Source: Chrysochromulina parva (lineage: Eukaryota > Haptophyta > Prymnesiales > Chrysochromulinaceae). Taken from it: a stretch of DNA of 29,821 nucleotides. The translations under genes were made by a program, and so were the position numbers. This document shows, one piece after another, positions 17,701-27,922 of the stretch (the stretch's first letter is position 1; every line of letters starts with the position of its first letter). Where the stretch lies: positions 1-29,821 of the forward strand of contig PJAB01000317.1 of assembly GCA_002887195.1 (NCBI GenBank). Direction: 5' to 3'. The notes beneath the pieces were generated by a model. The model was not told where the DNA came from. It worked only from the letters and a program-made list of their open reading frames with translations, and ran no database searches.

Positions 17701-18673
17701 TTGTGCGCGCGACCTCGCTCATCAGCGTCGCGGCCACATCGAGCTTGGTCACGGTCGGCTCGTCGGGCGCATCGCCGTAGAAGGCCTGCGTGCGAAGCAC
17801 GAGCGAGCCTGAGAGGCCGCCGTGCAGCGCAGAGACACGCACGCGCGTTGCTCGCTCAAAGAGGCGCTCGATCAGGCGCACGTCGGCGTCACGCAGCACC
17901 AGACCGTCTAACGGTTGGACGATGGCGTCGCGCCACTGCCAATGGTGAATCTTATCGCCCTCGACCGTCTGGAACGCCGGCTGGAAATGCTCCTCCGTAA
18001 GGCCCCGAACGTTGAGAGCGTACTCGTAGAACGTGTACCGCGACATCAGCCCCGGGTACGACTCGCTTGGCTTCACTTCGACAGTGGTGTGCAGCAGCCG
18101 AGGATCGCCCACCACCTCCCACCCAAGCTCCTCTTTGACGCCACGCACGGCGCCCACCTCCGCCATCTCTCCGTGCGTCAGCTTCTCGCCGGGAACGTCG
18201 CCGCGAATCCGCTCCTCGCCGTTGGCCAGCGTCTGCTTCTGCTCGACGAGGTGCTGGGTCGACGCCGGATGCAGCACGCGCAGCTTCGCGACTCGCAGCT
18301 CGCGCAGCGCACGTCCCTCCTCGTACGTGAGGGTACACTCTCCGTGTTTCACCTCGGCCCAAAGCTGCCCCACGGACTTGGCGCTGCCCACTCCCCACAA
18401 GCCGGTGGGCACTTCGTGCTCCTCGAGCCATTGGCGCGTCGTCGCCTCTGTCCAGATGATAACGGGCTCGACTTGTGTTGGTTGAAGGTCGTCATGCGAT
18501 GCGCTCGTTGGGTCTTGTGATACGACGTCTGGCTGTTCGTTTGATGCTTCAAGTTGTTGTACCGCGACGGAGGGACGACCGCGCGCATCCATGGACGCGC
18601 GTTCATTCTTGCCGCTCGGCCGCCACCGGAGCGTCAAGCGGTGCCAAAGGGCCGTCAAAGAGCGGTGCCACAT
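11728..18673 (-). CDS. Giant NLR-like protein: NUDIX-like, split kinase-like, HET/TIR-like, NACHT and LRR (~2280 aa; probable frameshift)
   Basis: Exon 1 is 18673-13767, the intron 13766-13666, exon 2 13665-11728. I start at ATG 18673 because the longer frame begins with TTG. Approximate residues: NUDIX-like 140-250 (box 162-186 has R and EE but Gly for the following Glu); APH/TCAD9-like kinase N-lobe 280-375; HET/TIR-like domain 421-596 (VLVLSHAWQTPFHPD, GLFWDFLSIHQ) with an RRM-like fold inserted at 526-573; kinase C-lobe with VHGDLNLANVLLD and LIDFA at 883-905; Tudor-like 1309-1366; NACHT with Walker A GPPAAGKT 1452-1459, Walker B ALLLLDGMDE 1534-1543 and LLVTSRPDG 1566-1574. After the intron come the NACHT helical part (NPLMLSMVISLYEARG), a second SH3/KOW-like module (AEVRHGAHAGRRGEV) and 12 LRRs. 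The frame breaks at TCTCTC (13823-13828): without a 2-bp shift the protein stops at 13781. NLRs are signal-sensing STAND NTPases; the ligand is unknown. Confidence 0.8.
11760..12790 (-). repeat. LRR-coding repeats of the NLR-like gene, 84-bp units
   Basis: Twelve 28-codon repeats (one is 29 codons, with an extra Val at ~12630) encode KVNAVLTxLxLxxNxIGxEGAxAIAEAL. The DNA of the backbone is almost identical from unit to unit, while the codons for the x positions of the LxLxxN strand vary (DLFNNS, RLEYNK, SLDNND, NLWSNN, RLGANN, WLSNNN and others). The final unit is cut short and ends LAFPTPLPELAMDLP. The more N-terminal repeat (SWNDLGATGAAEVAGAL) is the most diverged. Confidence 0.92.
13666..13766 (-). 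other. Ordinary spliceosomal intron of the NLR-like gene (101 bp)
   Basis: Donor GTATGT and acceptor CGCGCACAG on the minus strand, preceded by a CT-rich tract (CTCTCTCCTTGCCCCCCCC). It has no minisatellite and no copy of exon sequence, unlike the introns of the other genes. Phase 0, joining VTSNPL to MLSMVISLYEARG, a join conserved in NACHT proteins. Confidence 0.85.
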
Positions 18674-18930
18674 CTTCGTTGGCGGTTGAATGCAAATTTG
18701 GGTGCACCTGTGGAAGGGAGAACGAAACAAAAGGGCGTTTCGCTGGTCGTCCTCTCGAGCTGACGTTCAATGTAACTGTGCGAGAAGTGGCAGTCTGCTG
18801 GATTTGACTTGACTTGACTTGTCCTTTCAGGACGCGAAACCCCTTGCTGCGGCTACTTTTTCGCGCGCGTCGCTCCGCCCCACCTATTCACCGGGCGCTT
18901 CGCAAAGAAGGCGAGGCGCGCTCCGGGCCG
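18674..18930. promoter_or_regulatory. Shared divergent promoter region of NLR-like and WDR90-like genes
   Basis: The two start codons (18673 minus, 18931 plus) are head to head about 257 bp apart. The region contains a TTGAC repeat run (~18804-18820) followed by CCTTTCAG at 18823-18830, which could be the acceptor of a 5' UTR intron of the plus-strand gene. On the minus strand CCCTTCCACAG at ~18714-18724 could serve the NLR gene similarly. No TATA box or ciliary X-box is evident. Confidence 0.45.
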
Positions 18931-21900
18931 ATGCTCGCGCACAAGTTCCCTGACCCGTACGTCGACATCCTCAAGCACTTCGCCTCCAGCGGCTTCGCCG
19001 ACGCGGAGAAGCAGGGCGACGTCTCAGAGGCCATCGACAAGACGATCGGCAAAAAGTGCGTCGCCATCCGTGGCAAGACGGCGGCAGCCAACTACCTCGC
19101 GTTGCCCAAGCCCGGCCCCATCGGGCTCGGACTGAGCGGCGCCTATCTCTACCTCGAGCTCTGCCTGCTTCCCGGCGCCGCCTTCACGCTGCACTTTGAC
19201 CTTCTGACCGACGCCAAGTTTGTCGTTCGCGTGACGCTCTCGAGCCGCTTCACGACGATCAAGCAGGTGGGAACGGTGGTGCAGATCCCGGGCGCGCAGC
19301 TCGCGGCCACCGCGGGCCGCTGGACCGTCCTCGCCGTCGACCTCGCCGCGCTCACCGCCGCCGTCGTGGCGTCGAGCAAGGGGCGGTTCGCAGCGCTCAA
19401 AGGCCTCGTGGCGTGCTGCTCGATGAACCTGCGCGCAGCGTTCACGTCGGACCTCGTGTACCAGTTCGAGACGCTGCCGCGCGAGTTTGCGATCCCGCTC
19501 CCCGCGGGCAAGGCCTTCGGCGACCTCTTCGAGTGGCGATGGCTCCCTGCGCCGCCGGCCGTCGCGCCGTTCTCGGCGGCCGATCTGGCTGTCTCTGGCG
19601 CCCCTCTGAGCGCACCACCGACGCGTGCTCTCAAGAGTGCCGGTCTTGGTGCGCCCGCCGGCGTGAGCCCGCGCACCGAGCCGCGCAGCAGCGCCGCCGC
19701 CGACGTCGACGAGGTCACACGGCGCCGTCGGCAGCGCTCGGGCGCCGCGCCTCGCGCCCTCTTCCCCCCACCCCCCAAGCCGACAGCCCCGGCCGACCCG
19801 ACGGTGCTCGCGCTGAGCCGCGTGCTGGGCTACTCGGGCGAGCGGAACGGGCTGCTCGTGTGGATGAAGGACGGGCGTCGCGTGCTCTACGCGGCTGCCT
19901 CATTGCTCATCCTGCAGGAATTGGACACGGGCGCCCAGCGGTTCCTGATCGGCCATACGGCCGACGTGTGCGCGCTCTCGGCGGCCTCGACGTCGCCCCT
20001 GATCGCGTCAGCGCAGGTGGGCGCCTTGCCGATCTTCTTGCATGCTTGCGGGCGAGGAGCAGCCTGCACGTGCTCACCACGACGCCCCCTCCACTTCCCC
20101 ACAGGTGGGCGCCTTGCCGATCATCCGGCTGTGGGACAGCAACACGTGCACGCCACTCGCGATGCTGCAGCAGCACGCGGCGGACCTGCACACCCTCTCC
20201 CTCTCGTCGGACGGTGCTCTGCTCGCCGCTGTGGGGAAGGACGCGCGCGGCCGGCAGCTGCTCGCCGTCTGGGACGTGACGCAGGCGGCGGCGCCGCTGC
20301 CCTCGTGCCCGCTGCTCGATGCCAAGGTGTCGTCCACCCACGTGCGCGTCATCCAATGGGTGCCTCCCGAGCCGATGGACGTCGCGCACGCCAAGGCCGA
20401 GGGGACGCCCCCCGCCGAGGGCCATCAGCTCGTCGCGTGCGGCTACGAGAATGTGCGCTTCTGGCGGCTGCGCCGCGGCAAGCTGCACTGCTGCGGCATC
20501 CCTCTGCAGCACGAGGCGGGCACGCTCTTTCTGTGCCTCGCCCTCGACGACCCCGCCCAACACGGCGGCGGCGCCGAACGCCAAAAGCAACGCCGCCTTC
20601 TCGTCGGCGGCTCCTCTGGCCACCTCTTCGTCATCGACCCGACGAAGCGCACGCTCGAGGTGCGATCTCGTTGAGATCTCGTTGAGATCTCGCTGAGGGC
20701 CGAGGATACGGCCGATGAATGCCGCTGAGGACAGATGATTGCCTCTGAGGTGATGATTGCCTTCTAAGGACCGATGATTGCCTTCTGAGGACCGATGATT
20801 GCCGCAGAGTGCCCCACCGCCACCGTCTTGCGTCGGTTCGCCCTTCCGATGGGCTCGGCGCGTGATGGCCTCCCTCATCACTGACTGGGCGCGTGATGGC
20901 CTCCCTCATCAGGCTGTGCACGCTCTCCACGAGGGCGCCGCCATCCACGCCGTCCACCTCTCCGCCGGCTTCGCGGTCACGGGCGCCGAGGATCGTCTGC
21001 TACGCGTGTGGCCGCTCGACTTTTCGGCGCACTTTCTCGAGACTGAGCACGAAGGGAGCGTAACGGCCATCGACGCGTCGCCCGATGGGTTGAAGCTCCT
21101 CATCGGGACTGCCTCAGGCACGATCGGGATGCTCGACGTGCCCACGCTCAAGCATGCAACCATCGTGCGCTCGCACACGGACATCATCTATGGGCTCGCG
21201 CTCGACCCGCATAACCGCGAGTTCGTCACCGCCTCCTGCGACGGCTCGATCCGCGTATGGGAGCTCGACGGCACGCAGGCGCAGCTGGTCGAGTTCGAGC
21301 TGCCCGAAGGGTGCTCGCGCTGTGTCGCGTACCACCCGACAGAGTACGTCATCGCCGCCGGCTTCGACGACGGATCGGTGCGCGTCTTTGACATCGCGTC
21401 CACGTCGCTGCTCGAGGAGTACACGCAGCACGCGGGGAAGGTCATGGACCTCGCCTACTCCGCCGACGGCGAGCGGCTCTATTCAGCCGGCACGGACTGC
21501 GGCCTCACCGCGTACGATGTGGTGCACTCGTACCAGCCCTCGCGCGCGTTTTCAGCCAAGGCGTTCCCGGACGCGAAGCCGTGCCTCGCCCTCACCTCTG
21601 ACGACAAGCTGCTGGTCGCTGGGGGGCTTCAGAATAAGGCGGTGCTCACCCTCGACGCGAGCACGCTCACAGTCCTCAATACCTTCTCCCTCTCGGCGAA
21701 CGCGACGGCGGTGGCCATGGGGCCAGGCCGCACGCTCTTCCTGGCGACGCTCGAGGGGACCCTGCTTTGCGTGCCGCTGACCGCAGGTGGGCTGGCGGCC
21801 TCCGAAGCGGCCGTGCTGCCTCACGCGCACACGGCGCCCATCGACGCGCTCGCCCTGGCACGCTCGGGTGCACACGTGGCCACCGGCGGCCATGACAAGA

Positions 21901-22279
21901 AGCTGCGCATGTGGCCGATGGCCACCGTGCGCGAGGGCGGCGCCGGCCCGGAGAAGACGCGCGGCTGTGGACCGGGCGCGTGCCAGCCGTTCATCGGAGC
22001 GCCCGACGTGATCACGAAGCTCGCCTTCTCGTCGGATGGCCAGACGCTCCTCATGGTCGGCGGCGGCGACACGGTCTTCGTGTGGGAGTACCGCGGACCG
22101 GCAGGGGCCGACCCGGAGGATGTTGTGGACGAGTCGGTGCGTCAGGCGGAGGCCGAGCGGGACGGGCGGCTGCTCGAGCTCGAGGGGCTCTACGAGCGCG
22201 CCAAGGAGCGCTTACCGTCGCCGTCGCAGGTGCTCGCCGGCGCCGCCTCGGGTGCGGACGGGGACGAGGACGAGGAGGG

Positions 22280-22324
<45 letters not shown>

Positions 22325-23856
22325 TGAGGACGCGGCGGGCGCGGCGGCGCCCAAGACGGCGCTCGCGGACGTGGGGCCGACGGCGGACGACTTTGAAGCG
22401 CTTCGTCAACGGCTGCGTGCTCTCGGGACGGCCGAGGCGGGGTACCTGATGGCTGGTGCGGAGGCGGGCCGCTCGGTGACGCTGTCCGACCCGGTCGTGG
22501 CGGCGGCGGTGGCGACCAAGCAGCAGCAGCAGGAGGAGGACCCGCAGGAGGAGGACGAGGAGGAGGAGGAGGAGGACGAGGACGAGGACGAGGGCGAGGA
22601 TGAGAGCCCGTTCCCTCGAAAGCGCTACCGGCTTCGCGTCGTGTACACCGACGACGCCCCCGTCGAGGCAGTGACCGACGCAGCCCTCGCCGAGGCCATG
22701 GGAGCTCGCGAGCTCGATGCGATCTCGGCGCATCCCGGTGGACGCTCCGCCCAATCAGCGGCCGAGGCCGTTACATGGGGTTCGTCAGTCGCCGCGTCGG
22801 TGGCAGAGGCGCGAGGGCTCGCGGCGGAGCACGAGGGCGACTCTCTCGCGACCCATGTGGCCTCCGGCCTCGAGCTGCTCCGACTGATCGGTTTCTCGAC
22901 GCACGCGCATGACCACGTCGTGTGGCAACCGAGCACGGCCACTCTCATCTACGCGAGCGGCGACACCCTCGTCGTCGACAGCCTCGCGCCCGGCACGGCG
23001 CCCGTCCACCTGACGGGCGGATCTGGCGAGATCTCGACGCTGGCGCTCTCCAACGACGGGCGCTTCGCCGCCGTGGGCGCGGGCAGCGACGCGCCGCTCT
23101 GCGTGTACGACCTGCATCCTCGCGCGGCAGATCTCGATCTCGCCGCGAGCTCCGAGAAGGCGAGCGCCGTGCTGCGCATGCGGCTGCCCGGCCACGAGGG
23201 CGGCGTGCAGTGCCTTGCCTTTCTAGGGCAGGCGGCGCTCGCGTCGCTCGGGTTGCACGACGGGCAGCTGCGCGTGCACAGCGTCATCTCAGGCGCGCTG
23301 CTCCTGAGCGCCTCCACGCCACCCGACCTGCACTGCCTCGCCGTCTCCGCCGATGGGCTTCAGATCTCCGCCGCGGGCAAGGGCGGCCTGTACACGTGGC
23401 GGGTAGCGACGCAGCCCGCGGCCTCACTACCCGCCGCGGGCGGCGACGAGGACGAGGGCGAGGACGAGCCGTCCGAGGAGCCTCGCGCTCGGCCGATGTT
23501 GCTGCCGCTCTCGCCCCGTCTCCTCCCCGCCGACGTCGAGGGCAACCCGGTGCACGCGACTGCCATGCTGCACCTGAGCCCCACCCTGAGTCTCACAGGC
23601 GACACCGAGGGCACCCTGTGCCTGTGGGGGCCGCCTCCCGCCGCCGCCTCGACGAGCGCCGCCTTTGCGTCGGCCGCCGCTTCGGCGCCGATTGGCGTCT
23701 TCACACTCTCGTCGCTCTTTGACGAAATCGACCTGCTGCACGCGTCGGTGGCGGTGGCGCCCGTCGGCGCCTCCGACTTCGCCTCCTGGCACTTGGTCGT
23801 CGGGGGCGCCTCGGCCACGCACGCGGTCTGCCGCTTCCGTCTCACCATCCCTCCTC

Positions 23857-23901
<45 letters not shown>

Positions 23902-25199
23902 TGGGCGGCCGGCCAGAGCTAGTGCTCACCCCGCTCGGGGAGATTGAGTTGGACGGCGATGCGATCGCGATGAGCTGGGCCGAGGACGGCACACAGGGCG
24001 TGGTGGGGACCGCCGCAGGCTCGCTGTGGCACGTGCAGTGGACTTCGGGTGCCGCCACGCTACTCACGGGTGCGGTGCCACCGCCGCTCGTCGCCCTCGC
24101 GGTGCCGCGCGCCCAGGACGGCGCGGCGCCTACGGTGCTTGCCTCGCTCTCCCTTGGCGAGATGCAGGGCGAATCATGCGGCGTGCTGCTCTGGGACGCG
24201 CGCCCAGGCGCGCCGTGCGGCGCGCCGCTCGCGCGCATTCATCAGCCGAATGAGCCCGCGACGGCGCTCGGCATCACGCCGACGACCGGCTGGGGGGGGA
24301 AGAGTGCAAAGGGGGTCGACGACCCGACGGCGGGGGGGCTGGTGGCGGTGGGCTACAGCTCCGGGCGCGTGCAGCTCGTCTCCATCGGCTCGCTGCAGCT
24401 GCTCACGCAGCGCCGGGTACACGTGGCGCCGATTGCCTGCCTCGCCTTTGGCCCTCGTGCATGCCTGCTCTCCGCCGCCGCCGACGGCGAGGTCCGCTTG
24501 CACTCGGCGGCCCTCGGCGAGCTGCTCGCGCCCTTGGCGACGCTCCGCCCCCCTACAAACGTGCCCGTGACCTGCCTCGACCTGAGCTACGGCGGGTACA
24601 TCATCGGCGACACGGCGACGCCAACGGGCGGCGCGCCCGTCGCCTTGTGGGCAGTCGCATCAGAGCATCAGCAAGTCGAGGTGTGGCCGCTCGTACGTGA
24701 CGCGCGCTCGGCAGCGGAGGCGACGCCGCTCGTCTCCCTTTCACTCGAGTCCGCCCCTGTGCTCAAGCTGCCCGCTAAGCTGGCGCCCCTCGGATGGAGA
24801 TGCCTCGTGAGCTTCCTCCCGGGACGACCCGGAGTCATCGCGTGCACCGGCCTCACACGCGAGCGACGGCTCACCTTGTATGACTTCCTGCAGCGTGTGC
24901 CCGTCGCGGCGCTCTCGCTCGATGAATGGCCCACCTCTCTGGCCGCATGCGACTGCGCGCCCCTGCTCGCTGTGGGCGGCGCGAGCGGCGCCGTGCAGCT
25001 GATCGAATACCTCGCTTCTCCGACGACTGCCGAGGAGGCGGCCGCTGAGGAGCGCGTGCTCGACAGGGGGGGTTCGGTGCTCATTGGGGCCGCCTCTGTC
25101 GAGCTCCACTGCCATAACGTGCGCTCACTCCATTTCGGTGGCAATCGGCTCTTCTCGGCCGCAGAGGACGAGGTGGCCGTGTGGCAGATGCCGATCTAG
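18931..25199 (+). CDS. WDR90: WDR90/POC16-like centriolar protein: CFAP20-like domain plus WD40 propellers (~1975 aa)
   Basis: Exons are 18931-20016, 20105-20659 and 20913-25199. I start at ATG 18931 (MLAHKFPDPYVDILKHF), which begins exactly at the CFAP20/DUF667 domain; a longer frame has no upstream ATG. Residues ~5-200 form the CFAP20-like domain (FPDPYVDILKHF, GDVSEAIDKTIGKKC, GLGLSGAYLYLELCLLP, NLRAAFTSDLVYQFETLP). A Pro-rich linker follows at ~215-300. WD40 repeats fill the remainder in several propellers (IRLWDSNT, IRVWELDG, VRVFDIAS, LRMWPMAT). Two Asp/Glu tracts (22258-22334, 22529-22605; ~residues 997-1022 and 1087-1112) and a Gly tract (~23858-23901) are insertions in loops. WDR90/POC16 binds the centriole inner scaffold and microtubule wall. 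The combination of DUF667 with multiple WD40 propellers is distinctive for this family, and human WDR90 is of similar size (about 1750 aa). Confidence 0.9.
20017..20104 (+). repeat. Intron 1 of WDR90-like gene flanked by a 21-bp direct repeat
   Basis: The intron (88 bp, phase 0) starts with GTGGGCGCCTTGCCGATC and exon 2 starts with the same 18 bases; CAG precedes both, so 20014-20034 and 20102-20122 are a 21-bp direct repeat. There is no internal minisatellite. The join restores IASAQ-VGALPIIRLWD, a normal WD40 strand. Confidence 0.92.
20660..20912 (+). repeat. Intron 2 of WDR90-like gene with GATGATTGCC repeats and common 3' terminus
   Basis: Donor GTGCGA, phase 0. It contains GTTGAGATCTC repeats, then five GATGATTGCCTTCTGAGGACC-type units (21 bp; core GATGATTGCC). 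A duplicated GCGCGTGATGGCCTCCCTC block lies at ~20859-20877 and ~20890-20908. Only the second copy ends in CATCAG; the first ends CATCAC and lacks the acceptor. Confidence 0.88.
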
Positions 25200-26403
25200 G
25201 TGTGACTGTGAATGGCGATTGGCCCCGCGTGGTGCATCTTGCCCCGAGGCGCCGTGCCGGGCGCCTTGCCGGGCGATCAGCCAGACGCAGAGGGGCGCCG
25301 TGCCGGGCGCCTTGCCGGGCGATCAGCCAGACGCAGAGGGGCGCCGTGCCGGGCGCCTTGCCGTGCGATCAGCCAGACGCAGAGGGGCGCCGTGCCGGGC
25401 GCCTTGCCGTGCGATCAGCCAGACGCAGAGGGGCTTCCTGGCCGCCGGCTGTGGGGTTTGTGACAGCAGGGGCCCCTTGGGGAGGGTGGGGCAGGTCATT
25501 CGGCAGGTCTTGACCCAAGGCGACCGTCCCAACGGCCAGAACAGCCACACCATTCAGGCGCGCGCGAGCAAGCGCGCAGCAGCATGTGGGGGCGAATGAC
25601 GGAGCAGCGGGCGTGGCAGAAGTGAGGGCACAGCATCAGTGGGCATACACCATGCGGTCACGGATGGTGCGACTCGCACGCGCTCGTGTGGGCCGAGGAC
25701 GGGCGGTCCCTCGCATGCTAAAGAGGCGATGACAGAGGCAGATCCCGGGCCAGTGACCACTTTCCCAAATGACTGATAGGCCAAGCCAATGACGCCGGGC
25801 CAATGACACTGGCGGCTCGGCTGCGAGGCCTATGAAACCATGTTGAATGTGTAACCCCCGGTTCCACCTCATTTGTGAGTTCTTGAAGGTCGCATCAAGG
25901 CGTACGACTCGTCCGGTCGTCCCGGCGGAGAAATTTCCGATGATATGATATGTGTCGTGTCCAATTATTATACCGCTCGCGTGTGACCGGTGTACTTTCG
26001 TGCCGAAAGTAAATTCAGTTCGAGCGACGAGCCCCAAACACGTTCCGTCCGCCGGCCGCTAAATTCTGTTGCTTCGCTTCATTCGCGGCACGCCAGGGGT
26101 AAAGCGTACGTCTCCTGACTCCTCCCACAGGCCACACACTTGGACCCCTGACCGAAGATATGAAGCTTGGGAGGCACATGCACCATGCACTGTAAAGAGG
26201 ACGAACATGTTGAGATTGAAAAGAGAGAAATAGGCGCTAAAGCGGCGCAGAGGCTGCGCAAGAGCCAAGACGCGAACAAGAGCCCGCAGCAAGCATGCTG
26301 AGGAGCCGGGTGGAGCCGCAGCGCGCCCAGGAGCCCAACACGGCGCACCAATGAGCACAAGACGAGGCGCCCAGCAGCGCCCAGCAGCAAGGAGCCCAGC
26401 TGC
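25200..26403. repeat. Intergenic region with a 46-bp tandem array
   Basis: Bases 25251-25434 are four copies of a 46-bp unit (GCCGTGCCGGGCGCCTTG followed by CCGKGCGATCAGCCAGACGC and AGAGGGGC). The units differ at one G/T position (copies 1-2 against 3-4). They begin ~50 bp after the WDR90-like stop codon, so the array may lie in its 3' UTR. From ~25640 the GC content falls; a perfect hairpin TACTTTC-GTGCC-GAAAGTA lies at 25993-26011. Reading frames here show no recognisable domain. The end nearest 26403 is the 3' flank of CFAP96. Confidence 0.65.
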
Positions 26404-27922
26404 TCACGCGCCACACCCGTTGTTGCCCGGCACGTGGAACATGATCGAGGGCGTCGGCGCGCCGGACGAGGGGCCGGTCGGCTTGAAGGGTGCTCCCAGG
26501 ATGGGATGCTTGGCGAACTCGTCGTGGGCCTTTTTGATCTTGAGAGTGTCCGGATCGTCCATGTACCTGATGAGGGAGGCCATCAGTGGTCATCAGAGTC
26601 AATCAGGGGTCGTCCATGTGTGTAATTGCGAGCACCACAGGGCGACGGCACTCAGGCGATCGGTGACTAGCCGTTAGCCGTTCGCCGTTCGCCGTTCGCC
26701 GTTCGCCGTTAGCGATCCGAGGGCCACTCGAGTGCCCCTCCGTCGCGGTACATTGCGAGGCACTCATCGGGCAGGTCGCGAGGTCCTAAATAGGTCCGAA
26801 TCGGGCGCGGCGTACACAGGGAATTTGCTGAAGGTTGCATGCGGGCCCGACTTGGGCGCCTTGGCGGGGAAGAAGGGTGCGTCTGAGACGGGCTTGCCGT
26901 AGGGCGCCGACTTGGGGCGCTCGGGGAGCCTCGGGTTCTCTGTGAAGATCTCGGGCGCCGCCACTCGCTTCTTGCCGTCGAAAAAGTCGAGCGCGTGGCA
27001 CCTGCGTGGCACGTGGAGATTCGTCATGATATTTGTCATGAGAGCGAGGCACCGGACATCCAGAACGTGCGATCCAGAACGGGACATCCAGAACGGGACA
27101 TCCAGAACGGGACATCCAGAACGGGAGATCTAGAACGGGAGTTCCGGAACGTGAGATCCGGGATGGGAGATCCGGAGCGCGACTCAGGCGCGTAGATCAG
27201 GCGTACATGGACACCAACGGTGGCCGCCCTTGAAGCGATTCAATGTGCTTCCTATGGTACTCCTGTTCTTTCTCGTGTGCCATTCCCCAAGGATCCTTCT
27301 CCCACTTGTACTCGCGACCGCCGTACTTGCCCAAACCAGACTCGTCCTTGAGTGGCCCCGGCCCGAAGATGCACCCAGGCGTCGACGCGCCGTACCCCTT
27401 CTTGCCCGGCATCGTCATCATCTGCTTCATCTCGTGTATGGTCCCTGCCGGTACCTTGCCTTTCTCGTCGATGGGTTTGCCGTTGAGTATGCCATCGTAG
27501 CCGTGAGGGAGCTTGGGCCCAATGCAACCCCAGTACGCGCCCACGCCCGAGTTCATCTTCGGCTTGCCCGGGTTCTTGAAGCCGTTTGTCGTCAGATCCC
27601 GCTTCCGCTCCTCCATGTTGACTTTTTGGAGCAGTTTGAACTCCTCGACGAATTTGATGCCCTCGTAGAGCGGCTTCACCGGTGGTCGCTTACCGTAGCG
27701 GCCTTCATTCCAATTTCCACCCGTCTGCCCTTTCTTCGATCGATTCGTGAACATCTGCGTGCCCTTGTCCCGGTCGAGAATCTGCCGGCTGTCATCGTAA
27801 GGCTCGCCGACGCCGTGGAACGAGGGCGTCGAGAAGGTGCCAAATTTTTTGAGCGTTGGGCGGCCATCCGCATACAGCTGCGGTGGAGGCGGACCGTCCC
27901 CGCCATGGCGCGCCCGTCCCAT
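26404..27922 (-). CDS. CFAP96: CFAP96-like cilia- and flagella-associated protein (three exons, ~354 aa)
   Basis: Exons (minus strand) are 27922-27207, 27001-26816 and 26566-26404. The joins are phase 2 and restore VSM-CHALDFFDG and KFPV-YMDDPDTLK. I start at ATG 27922 (MGRARHGGDGPPPP); the in-frame codon at 27937 is TTG. The protein is basic, Gly/Pro-rich and has no enzyme domain. It follows the CFAP96 (C4orf47/UPF0602) order: FGTFSTPSFHGVGEPY; NEGRYGKRPPVKPLYEGIKF; GVGAYWGCIGPKLPHG; TMPGKKGYGASTPGCIFG; EKEQEYHRKHIESLQGRPPL; then a C-terminal SGAPTPSIMFHVPG that fits the family's SRPVESIMTLNV end. The human protein is about 309 aa. CFAP96 is associated with ciliary or centrosomal microtubules; its molecular role is poorly known. 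Confidence 0.85.
26567..26815 (-). repeat. Intron 2 of CFAP96-like gene with GCCGTTCGCC repeats
   Basis: On the minus strand the donor is GTACGCC and the end is GATGGCCTCCCTCATCAG, the same 18-bp terminus as plus-strand introns of the other genes. The intron contains a short array of GTTCGCC units (plus ~26670-26712). Intron start and next exon start share GTAC, followed by a looser similarity around GATTCGGAC / GATCCGGAC. Confidence 0.85.
27002..27206 (-). repeat. Intron 1 of CFAP96-like gene with CCAGAACGGGACAT repeats
   Basis: Plus-strand 27057-27165 holds a GGACATCCAGAACGG array (about 15 bp, seven to eight units decaying to GGAGATCTAGAACGG and GTGAGATCCGGA). The minus-strand acceptor CCACGCAG is preceded by GTGCCACGC and followed by GTGCCACGCG, so the exon start is duplicated directly across the splice site. 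Donor GTACGC, phase 2. Confidence 0.82.

Noticed and set aside
13610..18520. Long plus-strand frames (434, 361 and 254 codons, among others) opposite the NLR-like gene
   Set aside because: The minus-strand protein contains clear NACHT, kinase-like and LRR motifs; the opposite frames are compositional shadows.
25636..26037. 133-codon minus-strand frame
   Set aside because: No recognisable domain; it lies in a lower-GC intergenic stretch with no supporting context, and nothing distinguishes it from a chance frame.
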